Source of the DNA: Paenalicyclobacillus ferrooxydans
GTDB taxonomy: Bacteria; Bacillota; Bacilli; Alicyclobacillales; Alicyclobacillaceae
Assembly: GCF_001399675.1 (NCBI RefSeq)
Contig: NZ_LJCO01000107.1
Span: forward strand, 31,450 to 95,449
Reading direction: 5' to 3'
Length of the DNA: 64,000 nucleotides
Each line of letters begins with the position of its first letter. Position 1 is the first letter of the stretch. Shown here in pieces: positions 52,990 through 62,128 of this stretch. The notes under the pieces are model-generated. The model did no database searches and was not told the origin of the DNA. It saw nothing but the letters and a program-made list of their open reading frames with translations. A program made the position numbers and the translations under genes.

Positions 52990-53374
52990 TGGGCGCCGTC
53001 GTTCCATCCGAAGCAAAAAGATGATCATCGCAGCTACATCGAGAAAGATTCTAAGCTGCTTATAACCTCACGCCTTGCGCGCCTCGAGAACAATCTCGAG
53101 GCGTTGCTCTTGGGCTGGCCTTTTCCTTGGCTTCCTGCCCCAAGGTAGCCATTGCTTCCTGAATTTTGCTACCCGAATTTCTCCACATGCGAACTCTCGT
53201 GAATCTGAAGCACACGTCTGAAGTGTCAGCGTTCAACGTGGGTAGATTTGTCGATCCAGTGGGACACCTACCTATTATTCTGTGTTATCATGTAAAAGAA
53301 TGTAAGGTTATAAGGTTTTGTGACGTCTTCCGGAGGTATGAAGAGGGTTTTCGTCGATTGAAGGGGGAAAATGT
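52990..53374. terminator. Intergenic region with clpP terminator
   Basis: CGCCTCGAG (53080-53088) pairs with CTCGAGGCG (53095-53103). The remainder up to the next gene holds only a weak open frame (53166-53378) without a ribosome site. A possible promoter for the wall hydrolase lies near 53270-53320. Confidence 0.6.
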
Positions 53375-54163
53375 TTGAGGACGAAATGTTGTTTGTCTGT
53401 TGCCGCTACACTATCAACTCTACTAACCATCATTTCACCCGTAACAGCTCACGCCGCCACAACCTCATCTACACGCACCGGACCTTACACCGTGAAACCT
53501 GGAGATTGCTTATATGACATTGCAGCAACGCTTCACATCAGCTTGGGCTCATTAGAGGAGGCAAACCCTAAAGTCCACCATGGCCTCATCTACCCTGGCG
53601 AAAAACTTGCTATTCCATCGAATGCAATCACCCGTCCGATAACCAAGGAGACAGCCAGTCGGGTAACAACCAAGCGGATACCCAGTCAGAGGACCAAGCA
53701 GACAGTCAGTCCCACAACCCGCCGTGGTGTAGCGACATCTGTAAAGGCTTCCGTTTATTCGTCAGAGCTCACACAAGAAATTCTACATACCGCTTACAGT
53801 CTGGAAGGGATCCATTACCATTGGGGCGGGACGAGTCCAGCAACGGGATTCGACTGTTCTGGCTTCGTCCAGTACATCTTTGCTACTCATGGTATCCATC
53901 TCCCGCGTACAGCAAGTGGACAATCGAAGGTTGGACGCACAGTCAAACTGAGTCAACTTCAGCCCGGTGACTTGATGTTTTATTCTGATACTTATTCGTA
54001 TCAAACGAGTCAAGTGACTCATGTAGCGCTCTATATTGGAAACGGTAATGTCATCGAATCTTCGTCAGTCAGGAATCAAGGTGTTATCGTCATTCACAAC
54101 ATCATGCAGAACCCGTGGTACCGTTCACGATACTACGGAGCACGTAATGTCATCGGAAACTAA
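53375..54163 (+). CDS. Secreted LysM-NlpC/P60 peptidoglycan endopeptidase
   Basis: This 262-residue protein has a signal peptide (to A-H-A-A near 27), one LysM domain (38-82), a basic Thr/Arg-rich linker and an NlpC/P60 domain with Cys161 (F-D-C-S-G-F) and His216 (T-H-V-A-L-Y). It cuts peptide stems in peptidoglycan, as LytE/CwlS-type enzymes do. The start is TTG, 8 bases after AAGGGGG. Confidence 0.88.
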   Translation: MRTKCCLSVAATLSTLLTIISPVTAHAATTSSTRTGPYTVKPGDCLYDIAATLHISLGSLEEANPKVHHGLIYPGEKLAIPSNAITRPITKETASRVTTKRIPSQRTKQTVSPTTRRGVATSVKASVYSSELTQEILHTAYSLEGIHYHWGGTSPATGFDCSGFVQYIFATHGIHLPRTASGQSKVGRTVKLSQLQPGDLMFYSDTYSYQTSQVTHVALYIGNGNVIESSSVRNQGVIVIHNIMQNPWYRSRYYGARNVIGN

Positions 54164-54206
54164 AACGAAAACTGTCGACACGTGAAGCGTATGTAGGTCC
54201 GTGGAT

Positions 54207-54241
54207 AGTGGCAGGTCTCGTGGAATACGAGGCCTGCCACT
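54207..54241. terminator. Bidirectional hairpin between convergent wall genes
   Basis: AGTGGCAGG (54207-54215) pairs with CCTGCCACT (54233-54241); an inner CTCGT/ACGAG pairing lengthens the stem. Confidence 0.75.
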
Positions 54242-54254
54242 GTTATGTGATCAG

Positions 54255-55361
54255 TCAAGTTGTTATGATTTCCACAGGGGTTCCAACACTTACCATGGTG
54301 TACAACTGCTTTGCAGCCGAGATAGGTAATTCCACACATCCGTTGCTTTGCGGCCATCCATAGGAGGCACGTGGGTATCCATGGATTGCAATGTTTCCGA
54401 TGAGGCCCATCACCCACGGAACGTGATGATCGTTGTAGTGGACCCCATCTGGATTGATGCCCTTCATGTCGACCGAAGGGTACTTGGAACGAATGTAGAA
54501 AGTGCCAGTGGGTGTATAGCCACCTGGCATAGCCGTATTACATAGAGATTGAAAAACGACTTTTCCATTCTTATAGACTGTTAATGTCTCTGGTAATTTC
54601 TCTTGAACAACAATTTTTTCATCACTAGCTGTGATAAAAGGCCTCTTCACAGTGGAACTTAAATACTGACCTCCGTCTCCAACTGGACCGTGTATGCCGT
54701 CACCGACGACCAATGTCTCTTGCGTCGTCGATGGTAACGAGCTCACTGGGTAGAAATCAGCCGTCTCTGGGTTCTGCCAAACCCATTTTCCAGATATGGA
54801 CGGTTGGAAAGACATAGCTTGGATAGCCCGAGAGCGATCTTGGATGGGCGCGCTAAAGCGCACAATGTATGGACCGCTTTGCGAAACATTTAATTGCCAT
54901 GGCCCTGGGTTTGTAACGACCGTGAGTGGTCTATGCAGGGTGTCCGATAATTTCCATGATTCTTCCACCGTCTGGTTGTATACCGTTTCCACGCTTCGCA
55001 CTTCAATTGATGATTTTTCACCTTGAGGAAGTGTGGTTTTCAACCACATGGAGGAGGATGGACGATTTAAATGAATTAACTTTGTATGCCCATTCATTGA
55101 CCATGTCAATGCCTCAAGTGGCTCCGTAAACGTCAGATGAACGCCCTTAAATGCCTCCCATTTTACACTCGCAATAGCGGCGGATTCGGCCGCTTTTCTT
55201 TCAAGTTGTTGGTGTCGGATATGTGCACCTATGTAACCAGCTAAACCGCCTAAGACAAAGACTGACAAAGCAGACGCGGACAGGATAGAGGCTGACAAGA
55301 TCTTGTATTTCAGAGTGTGTACACCACCAGATGTATGCCGTAAATGACTAGGCATCTCCAT
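54255..55361 (-). CDS. Membrane-anchored L,D-transpeptidase (YkuD domain)
   Basis: This 368-residue protein has one N-terminal membrane helix (about 20-45), a long middle region with repeated beta-rich segments, and a C-terminal YkuD domain with I-A-I-H-G-Y-P and the catalytic S-N-G-C-V-E-L. It makes 3-3 cross-links or attaches proteins in peptidoglycan. The start is uncertain, since the ATG at 55361 has only a weak ribosome site. It is convergent with the NlpC/P60 gene. Confidence 0.85.
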   Translation of the reverse strand: MEMPSHLRHTSGGVHTLKYKILSASILSASALSVFVLGGLAGYIGAHIRHQQLERKAAESAAIASVKWEAFKGVHLTFTEPLEALTWSMNGHTKLIHLNRPSSSMWLKTTLPQGEKSSIEVRSVETVYNQTVEESWKLSDTLHRPLTVVTNPGPWQLNVSQSGPYIVRFSAPIQDRSRAIQAMSFQPSISGKWVWQNPETADFYPVSSLPSTTQETLVVGDGIHGPVGDGGQYLSSTVKRPFITASDEKIVVQEKLPETLTVYKNGKVVFQSLCNTAMPGGYTPTGTFYIRSKYPSVDMKGINPDGVHYNDHHVPWVMGLIGNIAIHGYPRASYGWPQSNGCVELPISAAKQLYTMVSVGTPVEIITT

Positions 55362-55659
55362 ATTGTAAGAAAACCTGTTCGATAGAATTGTAATACAAAA
55401 AGGCTTAGGTGTGAGATTGAAGTTGGCACATGACTGCTAGAATTGTATTTCTCCACACAATGAATACATGTTCTGCAAGAAGCCTTGACAATGAATTCAT
55501 ATTTCAGGCGCAAAATGTTCTCCGGGCGGACAGCAACCAAGCTGTCTCGGATTGTGGCAGTAGGGGAGATGTGGTATAAATATTCTTATAATATCTATTA
55601 ATAGAATATTTAGGTTAATTGAAGGGGTACCCAAAAGATATCTGTAGGGGGGAATCAAT

Positions 55660-57465
55660 ATGTTCAGTAGAAAGCGTCTCAAGCGCACTCGGATTGGGGT
55701 CGCAGCAGCATCTGTTGGACTCATGGTCGTTGTTGCTGGATGTGGAAGTCCGCACTCGAACACGGCCAATTCAACCAACACTGGGAATTCGACTGGTACC
55801 AACGCAGCGGGGCAGTCTTCTAACTCGCAACCAACGCCAGGAGGTACGTTGGTTTATGCGCTGTCGCCACAATCGAACTTGAACTGGTTTATTCCTGTTG
55901 TTGATTCCGCAGCCGACAGTGTGGCCAATTTTCAATTGATTTTTCAACTCTATAAGCCGTTGTTGTGGGTAAATGCGAATTACAGCATTAATTGGCAATC
56001 CTCGGTCGCGAGTAAAATTACATACAACAAACAGGGTACTGTCTATCATCTCTATCTGAACCCGAAATGGCATTGGTCAAATGGTCAACCGGTGACGAGT
56101 CAAGACGTCCTATTTACTTGGCATGTCATTCAGGCAGCCTCATCGGCAAATGCACCTGCTCCGTGGCCATATGTGGGGGAAGGGACGGGTGACATCCCGA
56201 ACGGCATCAAGAGTGTTGTTGCGAATGGTCCGTATGAGTTGACTTTCACTTTGAAGAAACCTGCCAATCAGCAGTGGTTTATTCTGAATGGCTTGATTCA
56301 ACTTGTACCAATGCCTGCTAAGGCGTGGGACATTCACAAAAACATCATGAACGAAATTAAGTACCTGGGAACCAATGCGACCAACCCGATGTTTGATACG
56401 GTTGTAGATGGTCCATTTAAAATGGCAAAGGCGCAGTCCGATCAATACTGGCAACTGGTGCCGAACACGTCGTATGACGGTCACAAGAGCATCTTAAACA
56501 AGTTGGTATTTCAGTACGAAGGTTCCAATTCAGCGGAATTTGCCGCTCTAAAAACAGGGAGCGTGAATGTTGGCTATTTAGACCTCAGCCAATGGGCTTC
56601 TCGTCAAAGCCTGACTTCGCAAGGAGATGCAATCACGCCCGAGTATATGTTTGGATATTTTGAGACCCAACTGAACCTGTTCAAAGGGTCTCCGGTGAGA
56701 AGTATTTTAGACAAACTCTACGTAAGACAGGCGCTGCAGATGGGCATTGATCGTCAATCGATCAACACCGATATCTTCCATGGATTTGCGCCTCCGATTG
56801 ACGGACCGATACCAGGGACACCGAAGACGGACTTTCTCTCACCGTCATTGGCTGCCAAAAATCCATACCCGTACAACCCGGCAGCAGGGAAAAAACTGTT
56901 GGAAGCACACGGCTGGCACTTGGTCAACGGTGTCATGACTAAGGGCAGTCAACAGATGAAATTTACCTTGGCCTACCCGAGTGGAACGATAGCAGAAACG
57001 GATCAGGTGGAGTTAATGAAACAGGATTGGAGCCTTGAGGGGATTGACATTACGCTGAAGCCCTTAACTGCTACGGCGCTTGAAAGCATCACATATACCC
57101 CAAGTGATGCTTCACAATGGGATTTGTCAACAGGCTTAGCCTGGTTCTACAACGGTCCTGGTTATTGGCCAACAGGTGGCCAATTATTTGCTAGCAATGC
57201 ACCTTCAGGATTTGGATATAGCAATTCCACAGAGGACGCTCTCATTGCAGCTACGCACCAGCCGTATCCCACCCAACAAGCAAGTATGCAGGCGTTCTAT
57301 CGGTACGAAGACTTTACAGCTAAACACTTACCGGTACTCTGGCAGAATACTCAAGCGACGCTTGCGGTTCATGCCTCCAATGTGCATGATTCAGTAAAGT
57401 ATGCCGACGCTTCTGTGGGATTCCCACAAATGCAGTATTGGTGGATGTCTCAGCCGAGTTCATAA
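55660..57465 (+). CDS. Peptide/solute-binding lipoprotein (SBP family 5)
   Basis: This 601-residue lipoprotein has lipobox V-V-A-G-C28 and, after a Ser/Thr/Asn linker, the SBP_bac_5 fold (L-N-P-K-W-H-W-S-N-G-Q-P-V-T-S-Q-D-V is the family signature). It would deliver peptides or similar ligands to an Opp/Dpp-type importer, but no permease or ATPase genes are adjacent. GTAGGGGGGAA precedes the ATG. The 298 bases upstream (from 55362) show no gene. Confidence 0.9.
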   Translation: MFSRKRLKRTRIGVAAASVGLMVVVAGCGSPHSNTANSTNTGNSTGTNAAGQSSNSQPTPGGTLVYALSPQSNLNWFIPVVDSAADSVANFQLIFQLYKPLLWVNANYSINWQSSVASKITYNKQGTVYHLYLNPKWHWSNGQPVTSQDVLFTWHVIQAASSANAPAPWPYVGEGTGDIPNGIKSVVANGPYELTFTLKKPANQQWFILNGLIQLVPMPAKAWDIHKNIMNEIKYLGTNATNPMFDTVVDGPFKMAKAQSDQYWQLVPNTSYDGHKSILNKLVFQYEGSNSAEFAALKTGSVNVGYLDLSQWASRQSLTSQGDAITPEYMFGYFETQLNLFKGSPVRSILDKLYVRQALQMGIDRQSINTDIFHGFAPPIDGPIPGTPKTDFLSPSLAAKNPYPYNPAAGKKLLEAHGWHLVNGVMTKGSQQMKFTLAYPSGTIAETDQVELMKQDWSLEGIDITLKPLTATALESITYTPSDASQWDLSTGLAWFYNGPGYWPTGGQLFASNAPSGFGYSNSTEDALIAATHQPYPTQQASMQAFYRYEDFTAKHLPVLWQNTQATLAVHASNVHDSVKYADASVGFPQMQYWWMSQPSS

Positions 57466-57552
57466 ATAAGCGTTGCCGTGCGATGACGACACAGGTCGAC
57501 TTATCTTTTGTCGGTAAAGTGGCTAACACGTGGCGACGAGCCGCTAAAATCC

Positions 57553-57579
57553 AAATAGCGCGTTCTGAACGCGCTATTT
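57553..57579 (+). terminator. Palindromic hairpin after the lipoprotein gene
   Basis: AAATAGCGCGTTC and its complement form an almost perfect 13-bp stem with no real loop, followed by CCGCC. It is likely a terminator, though a T run is missing. Confidence 0.55.
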
Positions 57580-57716
57580 CCGCCTTGGCGGTGGCGGTGA
57601 AGGCAGCGTCAAGAGTTTTGTGATTCCTGGTATGTCATGTGAACAGTAGAACTTGCTCACAGGTACGCTCATGAGCGAGCAGAAGAGTTGATCGCCCTTG
57701 GTACGTTTCAGATGAT

Positions 57717-57971
57717 ATGATTCCCGACATTGGCCCTGTTATGGCTGAGTGTCTTGTCCTGCTGGGATACTCGCACACGATTCGATTGAAGGGGAAGGAT
57801 CCAGTTCGTTTACTCGACACCCCCGAAGAGCGTTTGGGATTTTGGTTGGATCCGTGTGTTGAGGGCCAGAAGACTGGACTTGGATCAAGTTTTCCGCACG
57901 ACGAACTTGAAGAAGGCGTGGAAAAGGTTGTTGGCAGTTGGAGAGGACTGCCGTCTTTGGCGCGCTGTTAA
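57717..57971 (+). CDS. Helix-hairpin-helix protein resembling the Cdd1 family, possibly degraded
   Basis: The first half (I-P-D-I-G-P-V-M-A-E-C-L-V-L-L-G-Y, L-K-G-K-D-P, W-L-D-P-C-V) fits the HhH Pathogenicity-locus (Cdd1) family. After the D-P-C-V motif the expected helical F-R-x-A-V segment is absent, so the 3' part may be out of frame or replaced. There is no good ribosome site at the ATG. DNA binding is inferred from the fold only. Confidence 0.4.
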   Translation: MIPDIGPVMAECLVLLGYSHTIRLKGKDPVRLLDTPEERLGFWLDPCVEGQKTGLGSSFPHDELEEGVEKVVGSWRGLPSLARC

Positions 57972-58128
57972 AGGCGGCTGGAGGGAACTGCCGTGGTTGC
58001 TATCCCATGCATAGGAATCATGCCTCACCATGTGTAAAGATGTTGATTTTTTCGAATTAACGGTTGTGCAATGTGAGCTGCGATGGTAAGATAACGAACG
58101 ACATACTGACGAAGGGTGTGAGGGCAAG

Positions 58129-58215
58129 ATGCGTATCTCTCATAAGAGTGATGCACAGCAGACATTCGATACGTATTCTTCCGCCCTCGCAACACGGATG
58201 CATCGTCAGCACTGA
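58129..58215 (+). CDS. Possible 28-aa leader peptide upstream of MFS gene
   Basis: An ATG after a GGGTGTGAGGGC-type site starts a 28-residue peptide ending in Arg-Gln-His. The sequence around its ribosome site (GTGAGGGC) can pair with GCCCTCGC inside the reading frame, and two terminators follow before the pump gene. This is the layout of translation-dependent attenuators of antibiotic efflux genes. No homology is known. Confidence 0.45.
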   Translation: MRISHKSDAQQTFDTYSSALATRMHRQH

Positions 58216-58238
58216 ACGAACAGACGAACTAGAATCCG

Positions 58239-58302
58239 TGACGCCTTGGGTGGTTAGCCTGAGGCGTCATTTTTAGCGCCATGGGCACACCCATGGCGTT
58301 TT
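58239..58302 (+). terminator. Tandem terminator hairpins in the MFS leader
   Basis: Hairpin one: TGACGCCT (58239-58246) with AGGCGTCA (58262-58269) then TTTTT. Hairpin two: CGCCATGGG (58277-58285) with CCCATGGCG (58290-58298) then TTTT. Confidence 0.82.
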
Positions 58303-58350
58303 GCTGTCTTTTGGCACATCTTCGGGAGTGATTCGGGGGGAGTAAACATC

Positions 58351-59634
58351 GTGAGATTTCGGGACTTTCATCGCAACGTTAAAATCCGCATTATCGTCGC
58401 TTTCGCCTTTGGCATCGCACAGGCGACGACGATGCCCTTTATGGCCATCTATTTTGCACGCAACTTCGGGGAAACCTTGACGGGGTTTGTGCTCGCAGTG
58501 GGTATTGTGGCCAGCGTTCTTAGTGGTGCCATCGGCGGATATTACAGCGACAGAGTGGGCCGCCGTAAGATAATGGTTTGGTCGGAAGGTATCTTTTTCC
58601 TAGCTTACACCGCTATGGCCGTAGGCAATAGCCCCTGGCTGAGCTCGCCGACCGTCACACTCGTTGCTTTCCTTATCACGAACATATGCTGGGGGTTCTA
58701 CGGGCCATCAGAGGAGGCCATGTTGCTCGACGTGACCAATCCGGAGAACCGCAGCCTGATGTACGCTATCATGTATTGGTTGAATAACCTGACCATGGCA
58801 ATCGGGACTGCTGTAGGCGCGTTGTTGTTTGAAACGGCACGTTTTCAACTGTTCGCTGTTCTTTCGATAGTTGTGTTCGGGGCTTGGATGACGACCCTAT
58901 TTCTGATCGAGGAAACCTACACAGCGTCCGCTGCTGCACGCGCAGCCGTCAGTCCGCTCACAGGCATCGTCCGCAGCTACCGACGGGTGCTTGGTGACCG
59001 CATCTTTGTCCGCTACCTGTTGGCTGGGTTACTGACAATGTATGGTGAATTTCAGATGCAGAACTACATTGGGATCCATCTTGCTAAGACCGTACCGCTG
59101 CAAACGCTGTTCCACCTTCCGCACTTTGTTCTGCGCGTGGATGGTGTCAAGTTACTCGGCTGGCTGCAGACAGAAAATACAATCCTGGTGGTGCTTCTTG
59201 CCACCATCGCGGCGCGGTTGACTGCTGGCAAGTCTGAGCGCGCGGTGCTGTTCATCTCAATATTTCTACAAACGTTAGGTTACAGTGTCATCACGGTGGT
59301 GAGTCTGCCGCTCGTTTCCATTTGTGCCATGGTCTTCGCCACTGTCGGCGAGGTCACCGGAGTGTCGTTGAGGCAGAGCTATCTCGGCGACATTGCCCCC
59401 GAAAGTGCCCGTAGCGCGTATGTTGCGGTAAACGGTATGACATTTCAAGCCACTCGACTTATCACTTCACTTGCTGTCGTGCTCGGGGCGGTTGTTCCTG
59501 CCTGGGTCATGAGTCTGCTGTGCATGCTGCTTGGTCTGCTTGGACTTTGGCTATTCCAGTCAATTGTACCCGGTGTGCGCCATCGGCGAGAACACGTATA
59601 CGGGCAAGCGGGACAAAGCAGCCTCAGCGTGTAA
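58351..59634 (+). CDS. MFS efflux-type transporter (MdtH/YttB-like)
   Basis: This 427-residue, 12-helix transporter has the MFS motif G-G-Y-Y-S-D-R-V-G-R-R-K after helix 2. The C-terminal half contains a longer loop (V-P-L-Q-T-L-F-H-L-P). It resembles multidrug efflux pumps of Bacillales; the substrate is unknown. The GTG start follows GGGGGGAG. Two terminators directly upstream suggest induction by read-through. Confidence 0.85.
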   Translation: MRFRDFHRNVKIRIIVAFAFGIAQATTMPFMAIYFARNFGETLTGFVLAVGIVASVLSGAIGGYYSDRVGRRKIMVWSEGIFFLAYTAMAVGNSPWLSSPTVTLVAFLITNICWGFYGPSEEAMLLDVTNPENRSLMYAIMYWLNNLTMAIGTAVGALLFETARFQLFAVLSIVVFGAWMTTLFLIEETYTASAAARAAVSPLTGIVRSYRRVLGDRIFVRYLLAGLLTMYGEFQMQNYIGIHLAKTVPLQTLFHLPHFVLRVDGVKLLGWLQTENTILVVLLATIAARLTAGKSERAVLFISIFLQTLGYSVITVVSLPLVSICAMVFATVGEVTGVSLRQSYLGDIAPESARSAYVAVNGMTFQATRLITSLAVVLGAVVPAWVMSLLCMLLGLLGLWLFQSIVPGVRHRREHVYGQAGQSSLSV

Positions 59635-59991
59635 TGACGAAGTGCAGCAAGTGTCTGAGAGAGCTCTGACGGGACGAAGGTGAGCGCCCGTGAGGGCGCT
59701 GTTATACAAGTACTCCCATGATTATGGACAAAGTGATGTAAGTGAATGGAGCAACATTCAACTGCCCCGCAATTTGTTTCAGCCCCTAAAACATCAGGTT
59801 CCTTGAATGCGCTATTAAACACACGGGGCTTATCTCAAAAAACGAATCTGTTCCCATCTGTAAATAAATATACTAAGAGGATTTTTTGGATTTTACCGCA
59901 TTTGGGCAGAAGTGTTCTATAGCCAGTGATCGCAGTCATCGGTGGATCGTACTTGCAATAAGCGTCACAATGGACCATGAGGTGACGCCAC
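59635..59991. terminator. Intergenic region with MFS terminator and dispersed repeat
   Basis: AGCGCCC (59683-59689) pairs with GGGCGCT (59694-59700). A repeat copy at 59825-59914 is listed separately. An open frame from 59886 overlapping the next gene is not convincing. Confidence 0.6.
59825..59914. repeat. Dispersed 90-nt repeat, copy A
   Basis: This copy is clearly related to 62541-62630: both begin GGGGCT, contain TAAATATA, GGATTTT-TGGATT and CGCA, and end GGCAGAAGTG or GGCAGGAATG, allowing one small shift. It may be a decayed mobile element, a control region or an RNA. Confidence 0.5.
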
Positions 59992-60561
59992 ATGTTTGGT
60001 TCAAACGGGGAACGAGAAATTCAAAAGAAATATGGAACTCAAAGTCGAGCGCAAGGATTCTACGAAAATCAAATGTTGAAAAAGCTGAATCCGGAAATGA
60101 TGGACTTCATTACCAAACAACAAATGATGTTTATTTCCACCGCAGACGCAAGTGGGAACTGTGATACATCGTTTCGGGCTGCAGATGCAGGTTTCGTCAA
60201 GATTATAGATGAATGTACGATTGTGTATCCCGAATACAGGGGAAATGGTGTCTATGCTAGTTTGGGCAATATTACAGAAAATCCGCATATAGGGTTACTT
60301 TTCATTGATTTTTTTAATCATTGCATCGGACTACACGTCAATGGAATGGCATTCATTGAGCAAGAGATAGAGAGTGTTGAAGACCCAAGAGCAGAGCGAT
60401 GGGTTCGAGTCGTAATTGAAGAGGCGTACATTCATTGCTCCAAGCATATTCCATTGCTGCAACGCCTTGATAGGGAAATTCATTGGGGTACAGATAACGT
60501 TGAATATAAAGGCGGCGATTATTTCAAAGCCAAGGTCACAAAGGCACTAGAGAAGAACTAA
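59992..60561 (+). CDS. Pyridoxamine 5'-phosphate oxidase-like flavin-binding protein
   Basis: This 189-residue protein has the split-barrel PNPOx-like pattern: M-M-F-I-S-T-A-D-A-S-G, then the long loop to I-V-Y-P-E-Y-R-G-N-G-V-Y-A-S-L-G-N-I and H-I-G-L-L-F-I-D-F. The family binds FMN or F420 and reduces varied substrates. The ATG at 59992 has only a weak ribosome site (GAGGTG). It may be the only intact gene in an eroded stretch. Confidence 0.8.
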   Translation: MFGSNGEREIQKKYGTQSRAQGFYENQMLKKLNPEMMDFITKQQMMFISTADASGNCDTSFRAADAGFVKIIDECTIVYPEYRGNGVYASLGNITENPHIGLLFIDFFNHCIGLHVNGMAFIEQEIESVEDPRAERWVRVVIEEAYIHCSKHIPLLQRLDREIHWGTDNVEYKGGDYFKAKVTKALEKN

Positions 60562-60739
60562 AAATACCCAAGGTCGGCATCGCTCCGTTTTTCAGTTAAA
60601 GGGTGCGAAACATGAAGAAGGACGAACGTTGAACTCTGAATACTAATACATATTGGTTGGTTCGTCCTTTTTAAAGAATCGGGAGAGATTAACTGAAGAT
60701 GTAATCGTTCGATGAATTGGATGATTATATGCCCCAATG

Positions 60740-60788
60740 CGACAAACAGGAGTGCCATCCGCTAGGGCACTCCTGTTTGTCGGTTTTT
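60740..60788. terminator. Strong terminator with 17-bp stem
   Basis: The stem arms are 60740-60756 and 60766-60782, perfectly complementary, followed by GTTTTT. It serves the PNPOx-like gene. Confidence 0.9.
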
Positions 60789-60814
60789 ACTGTCAAGTGG
60801 TAATAACGTCTATC

Positions 60815-60916
60815 TCAGTAACCACCCATTCCTCCAGCGGGAGCAATGAGAACAAAGAGAACAAAGATGATTAAAAACACGACAGCCCAGCGAGTGTATC
60901 CGCCGAATGCGCCCAT
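60815..60916 (-). CDS. YjcZ-like sporulation miniprotein 1 (33 aa)
   Basis: This 33-residue protein begins M-G-A-F-G-G-Y, has one hydrophobic helix (V-V-F-L-I-I-F-V-L-F-V-L-I) and a Gly-rich end. This is the pattern of YjcZ/small spore-coat-associated membrane miniproteins. AAGGAGG precedes the ATG. It pairs with the next gene as a tandem duplicate. Confidence 0.78.
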   Translation of the reverse strand: MGAFGGYTRWAVVFLIIFVLFVLIAPAGGMGGY

Positions 60917-60947
60917 GATCGGATCAGCCTCCTTCAATTATCTTCGA

Positions 60948-61070
60948 TCAATGTGCACCCATTCCCCCCGCACATGATCCGCCACCGAATGCTGGGACAA
61001 GCAAGAAGAATAGAACGAAGATAATTAAAAACACGACTGCCCATTGTGTGTATCCGCCAAACGTGCCCAT
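60948..61070 (-). CDS. YjcZ-like sporulation miniprotein 2 (40 aa)
   Basis: This 40-residue paralogue of the preceding miniprotein has the same start (M-G-T-F-G-G-Y-T) and hydrophobic helix, with a Gly/Cys-rich C-terminus ending in Ala-His. GGAGGGG precedes the ATG. The two coding regions are very similar at DNA level, so the duplication is recent or is homogenised by gene conversion. Confidence 0.78.
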   Translation of the reverse strand: MGTFGGYTQWAVVFLIIFVLFFLLVPAFGGGSCAGGMGAH

Positions 61071-61320
61071 TAAGACCCCTCCAATCCGTTTCCAATTATT
61101 CGTACCGTTTATGGTACGTCTTAGGTTCTAAGAAGGGGTGGGCAGGAGGTAAAGTGCAAAAACCCAGTATGTGATTCTAGTTGGGCGACCTTTGACCCAG
61201 ACCGGAGTTTCATTTGCTATGACGAAACCATAATTTGTAAGTCTGAATTTGGCACTGGTCTCATGCCGACAATGCGCGTCCCCTCACTTCATACGGTGAG
61301 ATGAGACGGGGTGGAGGGTC

Positions 61321-62128
61321 GTGTGCAGCGTGCCGAGAGAAACGATTGGATTCAGTGGTTTGGAGGAAGTCATCGAACAGTCAGTTGAACAACTGAAGCG
61401 CGGTCAGGACATACAGGTGAATGGCTGGACTGTTTGATTCTGGAGTCATGTCAGATGCTCAAACCGCAATCTCATTACATCTCCTTGGCGTAACAGATCC
61501 ACAATGGACCAACTCTCTGCTGTCAAGAATTGAGTTACTCAGCGCATCGACGGGTCGTGGGGTATCTATCCTGAAGACAATGGAGATTTGTCAACGACTG
61601 TAGAGTGCTACTATGTATTGGCGTTATATAATCGTTGGGGTTCACGCCCTCATTATAAAACGAATGCAAAAGACTTCATCATCCGACACGGAGGTCTCAA
61701 AAGGATTCGCGCACTCTCAGCGATGGAATTACCAAGTACTTATCGAACGATGAATCGCGCAAAAGGTTGGCTTCTTTCGGTGCAGAAGCCCGACGGTGGA
61801 TTTGGAGAGTCGTGTGAAAGTGATCTGAAAGCAGGTTTATTTCTTCACGATGTGCCACACCGACACAAACAGCGTGGGGGCTGGACACTCTCGTGAGTTT
61901 ACTCAAAGTTGAAGAATCCGCCTCAGATCATAAGAGGCTATTGTCGGCGGCTGACCGCGCAGTAGATTGGCTGTTAGCCACTTAAGTAACGGTCAATGGT
62001 ATGAAGAGAAGCCGACGGGATGTACATTTCCAGGCACGTTGCATATTCGATACCCCATCAACGTATGGACACTTATCGCTTTGTGTCACTATAAATCAAT
62101 CATTGAACAGATACCTGAAAGTGGGTGA
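61321..62128 (+). pseudogene. Decayed squalene-hopene/sporulenol cyclase
   Basis: Read across frames, fragments match the two ends of the triterpene cyclase family: an N-terminal L-E-E-V-I-E-Q-S-V-E-Q-L, then Y-P-E-D-N-G-D-L-S-T-T-V-E and F-I-I-R-H-G-G-L, then the C-terminal QW motif Q-K-P-D-G-G-F-G-E-S and Y-E-E-K-P-T-G-C-T-F-P-G. The central catalytic half with the D-x-D-D motif is deleted, and there are several frameshifts and stops. A GTG at 61321 after GGTGGAGGG was probably the start. The resemblance is closer to sporulenol synthase (SqhC) than to hopanoid cyclase. Confidence 0.82.

Noticed and set aside
53166..53378. 70-aa frame upstream of the NlpC/P60 gene
   Set aside because: No ribosome site, no family match, and it runs into the next gene's start region.
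59995..60015. GTTC-N7-GAAC resembling the SinR-type palindrome
   Set aside because: Spacing is 7 instead of 8 and it lies inside a coding region with no nearby promoter; likely chance.
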